Source: Bosea beijingensis
GTDB lineage: Bacteria; Pseudomonadota; Alphaproteobacteria; Rhizobiales; Beijerinckiaceae
Assembly: GCF_030758975.1 (NCBI RefSeq)
Contig: NZ_CP132359.1
Coordinates: 1,690,811-1,754,810 of the forward strand
Direction of reading: 5' to 3'
DNA: 64,000 bases
Both the position numbers and the translations under genes were made by a program. This document shows positions 55,234 to 63,970 of the stretch, piece after piece. Numbering within the stretch: position 1 is the stretch's first letter; every line of letters starts with the position of its first letter. The notes beneath the pieces were generated by a model, which saw only the letters and a program-made list of their open reading frames with translations, ran no database searches and was not told where the DNA came from.

Positions 55234-57141
55234 TCAACCATGGCTCGGCGCGGGCACGCTGATCGGGCGTGCGAGCCTGGATTGCGCGGTCAGGCGGATG
55301 CCGGCATTGGCCGCGCCATAGCCGGCATAGCCGTCGCGCTGGACGATCTCGAAGAACAGCCCGCCATCCAGCGTCTGGGTATAAGCTTGGCGGAAGGAGC
55401 CGCCGGCATCGCTGTCATGGAGGATGTTCAGCGCCTTCATCGCATCGATCTCCTCGCCCGTCAGGTCGGAGCGGGCTTCGAGGTCGTCATAATAGTTCTC
55501 GGGGATGGGTAGCATGGCGACGCCGTTGGCAGCCAGCCGCTTGACGGTCGCGGCGATGTCGTCTGTCGCGAAGGCGATATGCTGCACGCCCGAGCCGAAG
55601 AAGTCGGTGATGAAGCGTGCCGAAAGCGTGCGGTGGCTCTGCGAGCCGTTGAGGATGAGCCGGAGGCCATGACCGTTGCGGCCGTCGAGACCGCTCTCGA
55701 TGACCTGGCTCTGGACTACGCCGCCGGGGTCGAGCACGGCCTGGCTCGGCGTCTTCCGCGTCTCGAACAGCGAGGAATAGAAGAGAAGCCAGGTCAGCAT
55801 CTCCTCGTACTGCATGCTCTGCGAGACATGGTCGACGCCGGTGAGCCCGGCATTGTCCGAGGCCTCGCCGGTCGCCTCGAAATCGACTTCCGCCCAGCGG
55901 CCGAGCGAGGACGCCTGATCGAGGAAATAGAGCAGGCTGCCACCGAGGCCGCGCACGGCGGGTATGTCGAGTTCGTCCGGCCCGATCGCACCGGCATGAG
56001 GCACGTCGAGCAGCGCCTTGGCACGCGCGATCGCGGCCTGCGCGTCCGGCACGCGCAGGGCCAGCGCGCAGACCGAGGTGCCGTGGGTGATCTGATAGCT
56101 GTGCGCGAAACCGTCGGCCTCGCTGTTCAGGACGATGCGGATATCGCCCTGCCGCCAGAGATCGACATCCTTGGAGCGATGCGCGCCAGAACGCGCGAAG
56201 CCGAGCGCCCGCAGCAGGCGCTCGAAACCCGGTCGTTCAGCTTCCGACACCGTGAACTCGATGAACTCGACGGCCTCGACCGGGGCCGGTGGCGGCATCG
56301 GCACCGTGCCCGGCACCGGCTTGCCGACCTGCCGAGCGGTCTCGTCGAGCAGCCAGATCAGGGAGCGGTGGCCGTCGAGCGCGACGGAGCGGGCCGAGCC
56401 GGCGCGGAAGCGGTCGTTGAAGATCTCCAGCGAGAGCACGCCGTCATAGCCGGTCGCGGCCAGCGCGCGCATGAAGCCGGAGAGATTGAGATCGCCCTGT
56501 CCCGGCAGGCAGCGCCAATGCCGGCTCCAGGAGAGCGGGTCCATCTGCAGCAGCGGCGCGTCGGCCATCTGCACCATTTCGATCTTGTCGCGCGGAATCG
56601 TGCCGATAGCCGAAAGGTCGAGCCCGCGCGCCAGGATATGAAAGGAATCGAGGATGATTCCGACCTCTGGCCGATTGGCGCGGCGGACGATCTCCCAGGC
56701 GTCGCGATAGTCGAAGACATGCCGTCCCCAGGCCAGCGCCTCGTAGCCGACGCGCAGGCCGCGCCGTCCGGCCCGCTCGCCGAGTTCGGCGAAATCGGCG
56801 GCGAGCCTGTCGATGCCCGGGAGAGCTTCCGGCGAGACGCTGGAGCAGACGAAGAGCAGATCGGTGCCGAGTTCCTGCAGGAGATCGAACTTGCGCTCGG
56901 CCCGGTCGAAGACGCGCTGGCGGCGGCCATCCGGCATCCCCTCGAAATCGCGGAAAGGCTGGCAGGTCACGATGGTCAGGCCGAGATCGGCGCAGATGCG
57001 CCGGACTTCCGTGGGCGAGCCGGGGAAGGCGATCAGGTCGTTCTCGAAAATCTCGACGGCCTTGAAGCCGGCCGCCGCTATGGCCTCGAGCTTTTCCTGA
57101 AGCGTGCCGGAAACGCATACGGTGGCGATCGATGGAATCAC
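55234..57141 (-). CDS. quiC: 3-dehydroshikimate dehydratase, two-domain (sugar isomerase-like plus HPPD-like)
   Basis: 635 residues. The N-terminal TIM barrel (IPSIATVCVSGTLQEKLEAIAAAGFKAVEIFEND, then ILDSFHILARG and LSLEIFNDRFRAG) is of the xylose-isomerase-like type used to dehydrate 3-dehydroshikimate to protocatechuate. From about residue 290 a 4-hydroxyphenylpyruvate-dioxygenase-like (VOC) half follows, with GVDHVSQSMQYEEMLTWLLFYSSLF, GVQHIAFATDD and GGLFFEIVQR. This fusion is known for QuiC-type enzymes of Pseudomonas. A GTG at 57141 with GAGGAGG seven bases upstream is the start; a TTG at 57159 contains that site. It overlaps nothing downstream and is followed by pcaH. Confidence 0.88.
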   Translation of the reverse strand: MIPSIATVCVSGTLQEKLEAIAAAGFKAVEIFENDLIAFPGSPTEVRRICADLGLTIVTCQPFRDFEGMPDGRRQRVFDRAERKFDLLQELGTDLLFVCSSVSPEALPGIDRLAADFAELGERAGRRGLRVGYEALAWGRHVFDYRDAWEIVRRANRPEVGIILDSFHILARGLDLSAIGTIPRDKIEMVQMADAPLLQMDPLSWSRHWRCLPGQGDLNLSGFMRALAATGYDGVLSLEIFNDRFRAGSARSVALDGHRSLIWLLDETARQVGKPVPGTVPMPPPAPVEAVEFIEFTVSEAERPGFERLLRALGFARSGAHRSKDVDLWRQGDIRIVLNSEADGFAHSYQITHGTSVCALALRVPDAQAAIARAKALLDVPHAGAIGPDELDIPAVRGLGGSLLYFLDQASSLGRWAEVDFEATGEASDNAGLTGVDHVSQSMQYEEMLTWLLFYSSLFETRKTPSQAVLDPGGVVQSQVIESGLDGRNGHGLRLILNGSQSHRTLSARFITDFFGSGVQHIAFATDDIAATVKRLAANGVAMLPIPENYYDDLEARSDLTGEEIDAMKALNILHDSDAGGSFRQAYTQTLDGGLFFEIVQRDGYAGYGAANAGIRLTAQSRLARPISVPAPSHG

Positions 57142-57155
57142 GGGAGTGCCTCCTC

Positions 57156-57986
57156 TCAAGCCAGTTGCGCCACGGCGCGCAGATCCTCGGCCGTGGTCGT
57201 GGGCAGGCCGAAGAATTCCAGATAGGCGGGGATCTGCTCGAACAGCATGTCGGTGCCGACCTGCACGGCGCAGCCGCGTGCGCGGGCAGCGGCGAGGAAG
57301 GGCGTGATCTCCTGCGCCATCACGACCTCGCCGACGAAGGCGGAGGCAGGCAGGCGGGAGATGTCGACCGGCAGCGGGTCGCCCGGTTTCATGCCGAGCG
57401 GGGTCGCGTTGACGACGAGATCGAAACCATTGGGGTCGTTCGAGCCGGTTGCGACGCGGAGGGCTGGGTAGTGCGCGACGAGCCGCTGACCGAGTTCCTC
57501 GGCTGCGGATGCCTGTCTGTCGAACAGGCCGAGCTCCGCCACGCCGGCCTTGGCCAGCGAAGCGGCGATCGCCGAGCCGACGCCACCGGCACCGACAACG
57601 AGCGCGCGGGCGCCTTCAAGCTTGTGCCCCTTGCGCAGCACGCCGCGCACGAAACCCTCGCCGTCGAACATGTCGCCAGCGAGCCGGCCATCCGCTTCGA
57701 GGCGCACGGCATTGCACGCACCGGCGATCGCGGCCGTCGGCGAGAGCACATCGACGAGGCCGGTCGTGGCGACCTTGTGCGGCATCGTCACCAGCGCGCC
57801 GTGGGCGTTGGACAGGCGGAAGAACAGCTTCAGGAAATCGGGATAGTCCTCGCTGCGGCAGCCCATCGGCACGACGACGGCATCGATCCTTTCGCGCTGG
57901 AAATAGGGATTGTAGATCATCGGCGCCTTGAAGCTCTCGGTGGGGTAACCGAGATGGCCGATCAATCGCGTCGTGCCCTTGATCAT
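57156..57986 (-). CDS. Shikimate/quinate 5-dehydrogenase-like protein
   Basis: 276 residues of the AroE fold: MIKGTTRLIGHLGYPTESFKAPMIYN at the N-terminus, catalytic Lys71 (VTMPHKVA), catalytic Asp108, and the NADP loop VVGAGGVGSAI. The usual NTDG element around the catalytic Asp reads MFDG here, so the substrate pocket differs from the biosynthetic AroE. Position in a catabolic cluster suggests oxidation of quinate or shikimate. It overlaps the upstream Gfo/Idh gene by four bases and is followed by the dehydratase gene, which starts 15 bases after its stop. Confidence 0.88.
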   Translation of the reverse strand: MIKGTTRLIGHLGYPTESFKAPMIYNPYFQRERIDAVVVPMGCRSEDYPDFLKLFFRLSNAHGALVTMPHKVATTGLVDVLSPTAAIAGACNAVRLEADGRLAGDMFDGEGFVRGVLRKGHKLEGARALVVGAGGVGSAIAASLAKAGVAELGLFDRQASAAEELGQRLVAHYPALRVATGSNDPNGFDLVVNATPLGMKPGDPLPVDISRLPASAFVGEVVMAQEITPFLAAARARGCAVQVGTDMLFEQIPAYLEFFGLPTTTAEDLRAVAQLA

Positions 57987-59047
57987 CCGCCGGCCCTCGC
58001 GGAGGCAGGCTCAGGAGCGATCTCGACCGGCGCGCCGCTGCGCGCCGCCCGTTTCACCGCCTCGATGACGGCGAGCGTCGCCAGGCCTTCGCGACCGGAG
58101 ACGAGCGGCGCTTCCTCGCCACGGATCACCGCGCAGAAATGCCGGACCTGCGCCTGCAACGGGTCCTCGGGGACGAAGGGAATGCGCTCGCGCCGTAGCG
58201 GCTCCCACCAGCCGCGCTTGTCGGCATGGCTCCAGAGTTCAACGGACGGGATCGTCAGCGATCCATGCGTGCCGCCGATCTGGTAGCAGGACTGATCCTG
58301 CTGTGGGTAGGCGGGGTTCTCGCCGGTGGTCAGCTCCCAGCTCCAGGGCGAGACGACCGTATCGGAGGCACTGACCGTGCCGAGCGCGCCATTGGCGAAG
58401 CGCAGGATGGCGACCGCAGTCTCCTCGGCCGGATGGCCGCGCACAGCGTTGGAGCTCAGCGCCTGAACCCCGGCGATCTCGCCGCATAGATAGCGGAACA
58501 GGTCGATATCGTGGATCAGGTTGATCAGGACCGGGCCGGCGCCCTCCTGCCGGCGCCAGTCGACGTCGAAATACTCATCGGGCTTCACCAGCCAGAACTG
58601 GCCGTTGAGCGTCAGAATGCGGCCGAGCCTCCCGGCATCGATCGCCTCGCGCGCCTTCCGGATCATCGGATTGTGGCGGCGGTGATGGCCGACCAGCAGC
58701 GGCACATTGGCGGCCTCGGCGGCATTAACCAGCTTGCGAGCGCTCTCGACGCTGTCAGCCAGCGGCTTCTCGACCAGCGTCGGGATTCCGGCCGCGACCA
58801 GCTCCAGCCCGTTGGCGACGTGAAGCTGGTTCGGCGTCGCGACGATGACGCCATCCGGCTTCTCCGAGGCGGGGAGGGCGTCAAAACCCGGATACCACGC
58901 GACGCCGATCTCCTCCGCGAAAGCCTTTCCGGCGGGCGCGGGATCGATGATCGCTGACAGGACGGCGCTGGGCTCGGCCCTGACATGGGCGGCATGGCGC
59001 TTGCCGATCAAGCCCGCGCCCATCACCGCGATCTTCACCGGAGCCAT
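57983..59047 (-). CDS. Gfo/Idh/MocA family oxidoreductase
   Basis: 354 residues. An N-terminal Rossmann NAD(P) domain (VKIAVMGAGLIGKRHAAHV) is followed by the family signature EKPLADS and a C-terminal alpha/beta substrate domain (PDEYFDVDWRRQEGAGPVLINLIHDIDLFRYL). Members oxidise sugars, inositols or cyclic polyols. Its place between the dehydroquinase and dehydrogenase genes suggests it acts on a quinate-like or related cyclitol, but this is inference. ATG at 59047 (GAGGA eight bases upstream) is preferred to the GTG at 59062. Confidence 0.88.
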   Translation of the reverse strand: MAPVKIAVMGAGLIGKRHAAHVRAEPSAVLSAIIDPAPAGKAFAEEIGVAWYPGFDALPASEKPDGVIVATPNQLHVANGLELVAAGIPTLVEKPLADSVESARKLVNAAEAANVPLLVGHHRRHNPMIRKAREAIDAGRLGRILTLNGQFWLVKPDEYFDVDWRRQEGAGPVLINLIHDIDLFRYLCGEIAGVQALSSNAVRGHPAEETAVAILRFANGALGTVSASDTVVSPWSWELTTGENPAYPQQDQSCYQIGGTHGSLTIPSVELWSHADKRGWWEPLRRERIPFVPEDPLQAQVRHFCAVIRGEEAPLVSGREGLATLAVIEAVKRAARSGAPVEIAPEPASARAGG

Positions 59048-59058
59048 CGCAGCAATCC

Positions 59059-59508
59059 TCACGCGGCCTGATCGTCGATCAGCTTGGCGATGCGCCGCAA
59101 GCCGAGCTGGTAGCCTTGCGTGCCGAAGCCGGCGATGACGCCGTCGGAACGCATGGAAACATACGAATGGTGCCGGAAGGCCTCGCGCTTATGCACCTGC
59201 GAGATATGGCACTCGATCACCGGCCCCTCGAAGGTGTTGAGCGCGTCGAGCAGCGCGACCGAAGTATGCGTGAAGGCGGCGGGGTTGATGACGATGCCGA
59301 CGCCGTCCTCGCGCGCCTCGTGAATCCAGTCGATCAATTCGTATTCGCGGTTGGACTGGTGGAAGCGCAGTTCGAGCTTCAGCTCCTCGGCGAGCTTGCG
59401 GCAGTCGCGCTCGACATCGGCGAGGGTCTCGTGCCCGTAAATATGTGGCTGGCGCTTGCCGAGCAGGTTCAGGTTCGGGCCGTTCAGGACATAGACGAGG
59501 CGTGACAT
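59059..59508 (-). CDS. aroQ: Type II 3-dehydroquinate dehydratase (copy 1)
   Basis: 149 residues. GPNLNLLG (10-17), catalytic Tyr24 in HIYG, NPAA (75-78) and catalytic His101 in HISQVHKRE are intact. It interconverts 3-dehydroquinate and 3-dehydroshikimate. It begins [10 protein letters not shown] at 59508; a longer ATG at 59517 is possible. It lies in the catabolic cluster, 11 bases before the Gfo/Idh gene, so a degradative role is likely here. A second type II enzyme lies at 63476. Confidence 0.93.
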   Translation of the reverse strand: MSRLVYVLNGPNLNLLGKRQPHIYGHETLADVERDCRKLAEELKLELRFHQSNREYELIDWIHEAREDGVGIVINPAAFTHTSVALLDALNTFEGPVIECHISQVHKREAFRHHSYVSMRSDGVIAGFGTQGYQLGLRRIAKLIDDQAA

Positions 59509-59553
59509 CGGTCGCATTCCGTTGAGGCGCCCGGCCGAGCCGGACGCAAGGCT

Positions 59554-60327
59554 TCAGTGCTTGCTGAGGATTTCGCCGAGGAACTTGCGCGTCCGCTCGT
59601 GGCGCGGGTTGTGGAAGAACTCCTCCGGCGGCGCTTCCTCGACGATGGCGCCGGAGGCCATGAAGATGACGCGGTTCGCCACTTGCCGGGCGAAGCCCAT
59701 CTCATGGGTGACGCAGATCATGGTCATGCCCTCCTCGGCGAGGCCGATCATGGTGTCGAGCACCTCCTTGACCATCTCGGGGTCGAGCGCGGAGGTCGGC
59801 TCGTCGAACAGCATGACCTTTGGCTTCATGCAGAGCGCCCTGGCAATGGCGACGCGCTGCTGCTGGCCGCCGGAGAGCTGGGCCGGATATTTCTCCGCCT
59901 GTTCCAGGATCTTGACCCGGCCAAGGAACTTGCGGGCGGTTTCCTCCGCCTCCGCCTTGCTGGCGCCGAGCGAGCGCATCGGCGCCAGCATGCAATTCTC
60001 AAGCACGCTCATATGCGGGAACAGGTTGAAATGCTGGAAGACCATGCCGACCTCGCGGCGCACCGCGTCGATGGTCTTCGCATCGTCGCCGAGTCTGGTG
60101 CCGCCGACTTTGATCTCGCCCTTCTGATAGGTCTCCAGATGGTTGATGCAGCGGATCAGCGTCGACTTGCCGGAGCCCGACGGCCCGCAAAGAACGATAC
60201 GCTCGCCCTTACGGACCGAAAGGTTGATGTCGGTCAGGGCCTTGAACTCGCCATACCATTTCTCGACATGCGTCATGGCGATCATGGATTCCGCTGGAGC
60301 GGCGCTCTGGACGGCTGGCTGGTTCAT
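59554..60327 (-). CDS. Amino-acid-type ABC transporter ATP-binding protein
   Basis: 257 residues. Walker [10 protein letters not shown] (48-56), signature LSGGQQQR (151-158) and Walker B DEPTSALD (175-182) are intact. The family pattern [18 protein letters not shown] and [20 protein letters not shown] is that of polar amino acid (PAAT/GlnQ-type) importers. With the binding protein and two permeases upstream it forms a complete importer. Its substrate is probably not an amino acid, given the surrounding quinate/shikimate genes, but that is inference. Confidence 0.92.
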   Translation of the reverse strand: MNQPAVQSAAPAESMIAMTHVEKWYGEFKALTDINLSVRKGERIVLCGPSGSGKSTLIRCINHLETYQKGEIKVGGTRLGDDAKTIDAVRREVGMVFQHFNLFPHMSVLENCMLAPMRSLGASKAEAEETARKFLGRVKILEQAEKYPAQLSGGQQQRVAIARALCMKPKVMLFDEPTSALDPEMVKEVLDTMIGLAEEGMTMICVTHEMGFARQVANRVIFMASGAIVEEAPPEEFFHNPRHERTRKFLGEILSKH

Positions 60328-60353
60328 GGCCCTGATCCCGTTTTCCTGAGCGC

Positions 60354-61187
60354 TCAGCTCGCGGTGAAGGTGATGCCTTCGAGGCTGTCCGGGAACTTGT
60401 GTACCGGCACCTTCATCCACTTGTCGTAGACCTTCTGCAGCTCGCCATTGGCCTTGATCTTGTCGATGAAGGTGTTGATCGCGGCGTTGATCTCCTTCTC
60501 ACCGAGACGGGTGCAGGCGCCATTGTAGAGGTTCTGGAATTCGAGCTTGTTCTCGAACTCGCCGGGGCGGGCCTGCTCGATGCGCTGCATGTAGAAGATG
60601 TTGCCGCCGATCGCCTGGACCTGGCCGGAGACCAGCGCCTGGATCGAGGGCGCATCGCCGTCATAGCGGCGGATCGTGGTGCTGGCCGGCGCGTTCTTGG
60701 TCACCTGCGTGTCCTGCGCCGCGCCCTTGGCGACGCCGATCGTGTAGCGGCCCATGTCCTCGTTGGTGGTGATCTTGTCCTTCTTCGGGCCGATGAACAC
60801 GATGGTGTTGGCGACATAGGGCTTGGAGAACTGCACGGCCTTGGCGCGCTCCGGCAGCATCGCCATGGTCGCGAACAGCACGTCGACGCGGCCTGTGGTC
60901 AGAGCCGGGATGCGGTTATTGACCTCGAGCGGCACGAACTCGACCTGCACGCCGAGCTCCTTGGCGAACAGCGTCGCGATATCGGCGTCGAGGCCGTCCT
61001 GCTTGCCCGCGCTGGTGACGAAGCCCCACGGCGGGTTGTCGCCCTGGATGCCGACGACGATCTTGCCCTTGGCCTTGATCTCGGCCGGAGTGACCGCGAG
61101 GGCAGGGGTGCCGAGCACGGCCGGCATCGCCAAGGCGGCGGCTCCGGTGATGAGAACGCTGCGGCGGGTGGTCTTGGACTGCGTCAT
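60354..61187 (-). CDS. Periplasmic substrate-binding protein, family 3 (SBP_bac_3)
   Basis: 277 residues. The N-terminus [26 protein letters not shown] carries a twin-arginine pattern, so Tat export is possible. The mature start [22 protein letters not shown] is typical of family 3 solute-binding proteins, as are [21 protein letters not shown] and [19 protein letters not shown]. It should capture the ligand for the permeases at 61236 and 61885. Confidence 0.92.
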   Translation of the reverse strand: MTQSKTTRRSVLITGAAALAMPAVLGTPALAVTPAEIKAKGKIVVGIQGDNPPWGFVTSAGKQDGLDADIATLFAKELGVQVEFVPLEVNNRIPALTTGRVDVLFATMAMLPERAKAVQFSKPYVANTIVFIGPKKDKITTNEDMGRYTIGVAKGAAQDTQVTKNAPASTTIRRYDGDAPSIQALVSGQVQAIGGNIFYMQRIEQARPGEFENKLEFQNLYNGACTRLGEKEINAAINTFIDKIKANGELQKVYDKWMKVPVHKFPDSLEGITFTAS

Positions 61188-61235
61188 GTTTCTCTCCCTC
61201 TTGTGTTTGGTTGGTTCAGGCGGTGAACGGGGTGG

Positions 61236-61877
61236 TCAGCGCGCGGCGATGGCCATGCGGCGCTCCAGATGCGAGCCGTAAAGCGAGAGCGGCCAGCACA
61301 GCAGGAAGTAGAGGATCCCGACGATTCCGAAGACGAGGAGCGGCTGGAAGATCTGGTTCGAGACGATGTTCCCCGCCCGCGTCAGCTCGGTGAAGCCGAC
61401 GATGGCAGCCAGCGAGGTGCCCTTGATGAGCTGGACGAGGAACCCGATCGTCGCCGGCAGCGAGATGCGGATCGCCTGCGGCAGGATGACGTCGCGCATC
61501 CGCGAGGCATAGGACAGGCTCAGCGCCTTGGCGGCCTCGGTCTGGCCCTTCGGCACGGCCTCGATCGAGCCGCGCCAGATCTCGCCGAGATAGGCGCTAG
61601 CATGCAGCGTGAAGCCGATCGCGACCGCGACCCAGGCATCGAGCTTCAGCCCGACCAGCGCCAGACCGTAATAGACCACGAAGAGCTGCATCAGCAGCGG
61701 CGTGCCCTGGAAGACGGCGATATAGCCGGAGGTGATCCGCTCCATCAGTGGCCGGCCGGAGACGCGCATCAGCGCGATCGCGAGCCCGAACACGCCGCCG
61801 CCGATGAAGCCGACCAGCGAGAGCAGCACGGTCCATTTCAGACCGGTGAGCAGGAAGAGGAATTCGTTCGATCCCAT
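61236..61877 (-). CDS. ABC transporter permease (His/Glu/Gln/Arg/opine type), copy 1
   Basis: 213 residues with about five transmembrane helices. The EAA loop is EAAKALSLSYASRMRDVILPQAIRISLP. The start at 61877 gives MGSNEFLFLLTGLKWTVLLSLVGF. It forms the channel with the second permease, which lies seven bases upstream. Confidence 0.92.
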   Translation of the reverse strand: MGSNEFLFLLTGLKWTVLLSLVGFIGGGVFGLAIALMRVSGRPLMERITSGYIAVFQGTPLLMQLFVVYYGLALVGLKLDAWVAVAIGFTLHASAYLGEIWRGSIEAVPKGQTEAAKALSLSYASRMRDVILPQAIRISLPATIGFLVQLIKGTSLAAIVGFTELTRAGNIVSNQIFQPLLVFGIVGILYFLLCWPLSLYGSHLERRMAIAAR

Positions 61878-61884
61878 CGCGCCC

Positions 61885-62553
61885 TCACTTCACCGGATAG
61901 CTGAAGTAGCGGGTCGAGATCGCGTCGAAGAAGCGCATCATCACCCAGGAGATCACAAGGTAGAACAGCGTGATCGTGCCGTAGACCTCGAAGGAGCGGA
62001 AACTGTCGGACTCGATCCGCTGCGCCACCGAGGTCAGCTCATAGGCCGAGATCGCCGAGGCGATGGAGGTCGTCAGCGTCAGCAGCACGAACTGGCTGGT
62101 CAGCGAGGGGAAGATCGCCCGGAGCGCCGGCTTCAGCACGATCAGCCGGAAGACCTGAGCCTTGTGCAATCCGAGCGCGAGGCCCGCCTCGATCTGGCCC
62201 TTGCCGATCGATTGCACGCCGCCGCGGATGATCTCGATCGCATAGGCGCCGCCATTGATGCCCAGCGCGATGATCGCGGTCGGCGTCGGGTCGAGCTTCA
62301 CGCCGATCAGCGGCAGAGCGAAATAAATGAAGAAGATCTGGACCAGGAAGGGCGTGTTGCGGATCAGCTCGACGAAGGCCTTCACCAGCCAGCGCAACGG
62401 CGCGATCCTCGAGTCGCGCAGGATCACGCCGCCGATGCCGATGACGATGGCCAGCGCCATACCGCACAAGGCGAGCAGGAAGGTGCCGAGGCAGCCCATC
62501 AGCAGGGCGGGCAGCCCATCGATCACTGGCGTGAAATCGAGCTTGTAGTTCAT
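61885..62553 (-). CDS. ABC transporter permease (His/Glu/Gln/Arg/opine type), copy 2
   Basis: 222 residues, homologous to copy 1. The permease motif is RGGVQSIGKGQIEAGLALGLHKAQVFRLIVLKPALRAIFPSL. Probably the first gene of the long minus-strand operon, since the operator at 62677 lies 124 bases upstream of its start codon. Confidence 0.92.
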   Translation of the reverse strand: MNYKLDFTPVIDGLPALLMGCLGTFLLALCGMALAIVIGIGGVILRDSRIAPLRWLVKAFVELIRNTPFLVQIFFIYFALPLIGVKLDPTPTAIIALGINGGAYAIEIIRGGVQSIGKGQIEAGLALGLHKAQVFRLIVLKPALRAIFPSLTSQFVLLTLTTSIASAISAYELTSVAQRIESDSFRSFEVYGTITLFYLVISWVMMRFFDAISTRYFSYPVK

Positions 62554-62676
62554 GGCGCTCCCTGGCGGCCGACCTTCTCGAAGGGGTCGATCCGGCTTCC
62601 GTCTGCAGTCGCGGCACCTCTCGTCGGATGCCTTGGTCTTCAGGCTTGCCGGCTTGCGCTATGCCGGCGACATGTT

Positions 62677-62698
62677 AAATGTACTATCTAGTTCATTT
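62677..62698. promoter_or_regulatory. Near-perfect 22-bp inverted repeat, probable TetR operator
   Basis: The left arm AAATGTACTA and the right arm TAGTTCATTT are inverted copies with one mismatch in ten, separated by TC. It is AT-rich in an otherwise GC-rich region and lies between the divergent importer operon and the TetR gene, where a TetR dimer would bind to control both. Confidence 0.75.
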
Positions 62699-62776
62699 GG
62701 TCAAGCGCAATGTACCGCCTTGTCCATTTCGATGCGGTCGTCCTAGTTTCCGGGCTGGTTCTCTCGCGGGTGAAGC

Positions 62777-63442
62777 ATGAACAAGGCAGCGTCGGTGCCG
62801 AAGGCAACGGGCCGAAAGCCGGCGTCCTGGACGCAGGACCCGGAGGGCGTGCGTCGCAACATCCTGGCTGTGGCAAAGGAGGAATTCGTCGAGAACGGCC
62901 TGAGCGGCGCGCGCGTCGACGAGATCGCGGCACGGACCGCGACCAGCAAGCGGATGATTTATTATTATTACGGGGACAAGGAGGGGCTTTACCGCGCCGT
63001 CCTCGAGGAGATGTACGAGCGGATCCGCAGCTTCGAGCGCAGCCTCGACCTCGCCAGCCTGCCGCCAGTGGAGGCGATGACGCTGCTGGCCGGCTTCACC
63101 TTCGACTATCATGCCGAGAACCCGGATTTCGTGCGGCTCGTCATGGTCGAGAACATCCACCATGCCCGCCATCTCGCGACCTCGGACCGGATCGCGACGC
63201 TCAATCTCTCGGCCATCGACATGATCCGCGAGGCCTATGAGCGCGGCGTCGCGGCAGGGCTGTTCCGGCCGGGCATCGAGGCGCTCGACATCCACCTGAC
63301 GATCAGCGCGCTCGCCTTCTACAACGTCTCCAACCGCGCCAGCATCCGCCAGGTCTTCGGCCACGACATGGGCGCGCCCCAAGCGCTGGTCCGTCGCCGG
63401 GCAGCCGCGATCGATACCGTGCTGCGCATGCTGCGCCCCTGA
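62777..63442 (+). CDS. TetR/AcrR-family transcriptional regulator
   Basis: 221 residues. The DNA-binding helix-turn-helix is ILAVAKEEFVENGLSGARVDEIAARTATSKRMIYYYYGDKEGLY (about 29-72). The C-terminal ligand domain is less conserved. TetR proteins usually repress until a ligand binds. Divergent transcription from the ABC operon and the inverted repeat between them suggest it senses quinate, shikimate, dehydroshikimate or protocatechuate; the true ligand cannot be read. Confidence 0.92.
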   Translation: MNKAASVPKATGRKPASWTQDPEGVRRNILAVAKEEFVENGLSGARVDEIAARTATSKRMIYYYYGDKEGLYRAVLEEMYERIRSFERSLDLASLPPVEAMTLLAGFTFDYHAENPDFVRLVMVENIHHARHLATSDRIATLNLSAIDMIREAYERGVAAGLFRPGIEALDIHLTISALAFYNVSNRASIRQVFGHDMGAPQALVRRRAAAIDTVLRMLRP

Positions 63443-63475
63443 AGTCCGACGAGGCAGGGCAGGCGGAGGCACCGT

Positions 63476-63970
63476 TCAGCCCCGCGCCGCGACGAGGCCG
63501 GTCATCGCCTGGATGGCGAGTTCGTAGCCGGCGGCACCCATACCGATGATGATGCCGGTCGCGGTCCGCGAGACCAGCGAGTTGTGATAGATGCTCTCGC
63601 GCGCATGCACATTCGAGATGTGCAACTCGATCTTCGGCCCGTCGAACATCTTGAGCGCATCGAGCAGCGCGATCGAGGTGAAGGTGTAGCCGGCCGGGTT
63701 GATGATGATCCCGCAGGCCTCAAGCCGCGCCTGATGCACGCTCTCGACCAGCTCGCCCTCGAAATTGGTCTGGCGGAAATCGACCGAAAACCCGAGCAAA
63801 TCCGCCTTCGCCCCGCAGCGTTCCTTGATCTCGGCCAGCGTGGTCGAGCCGTAGATATGCGGCTCGCGCTGTCCGAGCAGGTTCAGGTTCGGGCCGTTCA
63901 GGATGTAGAGGCGGCGCGATGCGGCCGCGCCTCCCGCTGGCGCGCGGGCAGGCCCTTCCTTGTCCGACAT
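63476..63970 (-). CDS. aroQ: Type II 3-dehydroquinate dehydratase (copy 2)
   Basis: 164 residues. An extra N-terminal 19 residues (Ala/Gly-rich) precede [21 protein letters not shown]; catalytic Tyr40 and His117 (ELHISNVHARE) are intact. It shares the fold with copy 1 at 59059 but is clearly divergent, so this is not a recent duplication. It converges with the TetR gene and starts after GGGAGAA. Whether it serves biosynthesis or catabolism is not shown by position alone. Confidence 0.93.
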   Translation of the reverse strand: MSDKEGPARAPAGGAAASRRLYILNGPNLNLLGQREPHIYGSTTLAEIKERCGAKADLLGFSVDFRQTNFEGELVESVHQARLEACGIIINPAGYTFTSIALLDALKMFDGPKIELHISNVHARESIYHNSLVSRTATGIIIGMGAAGYELAIQAMTGLVAARG

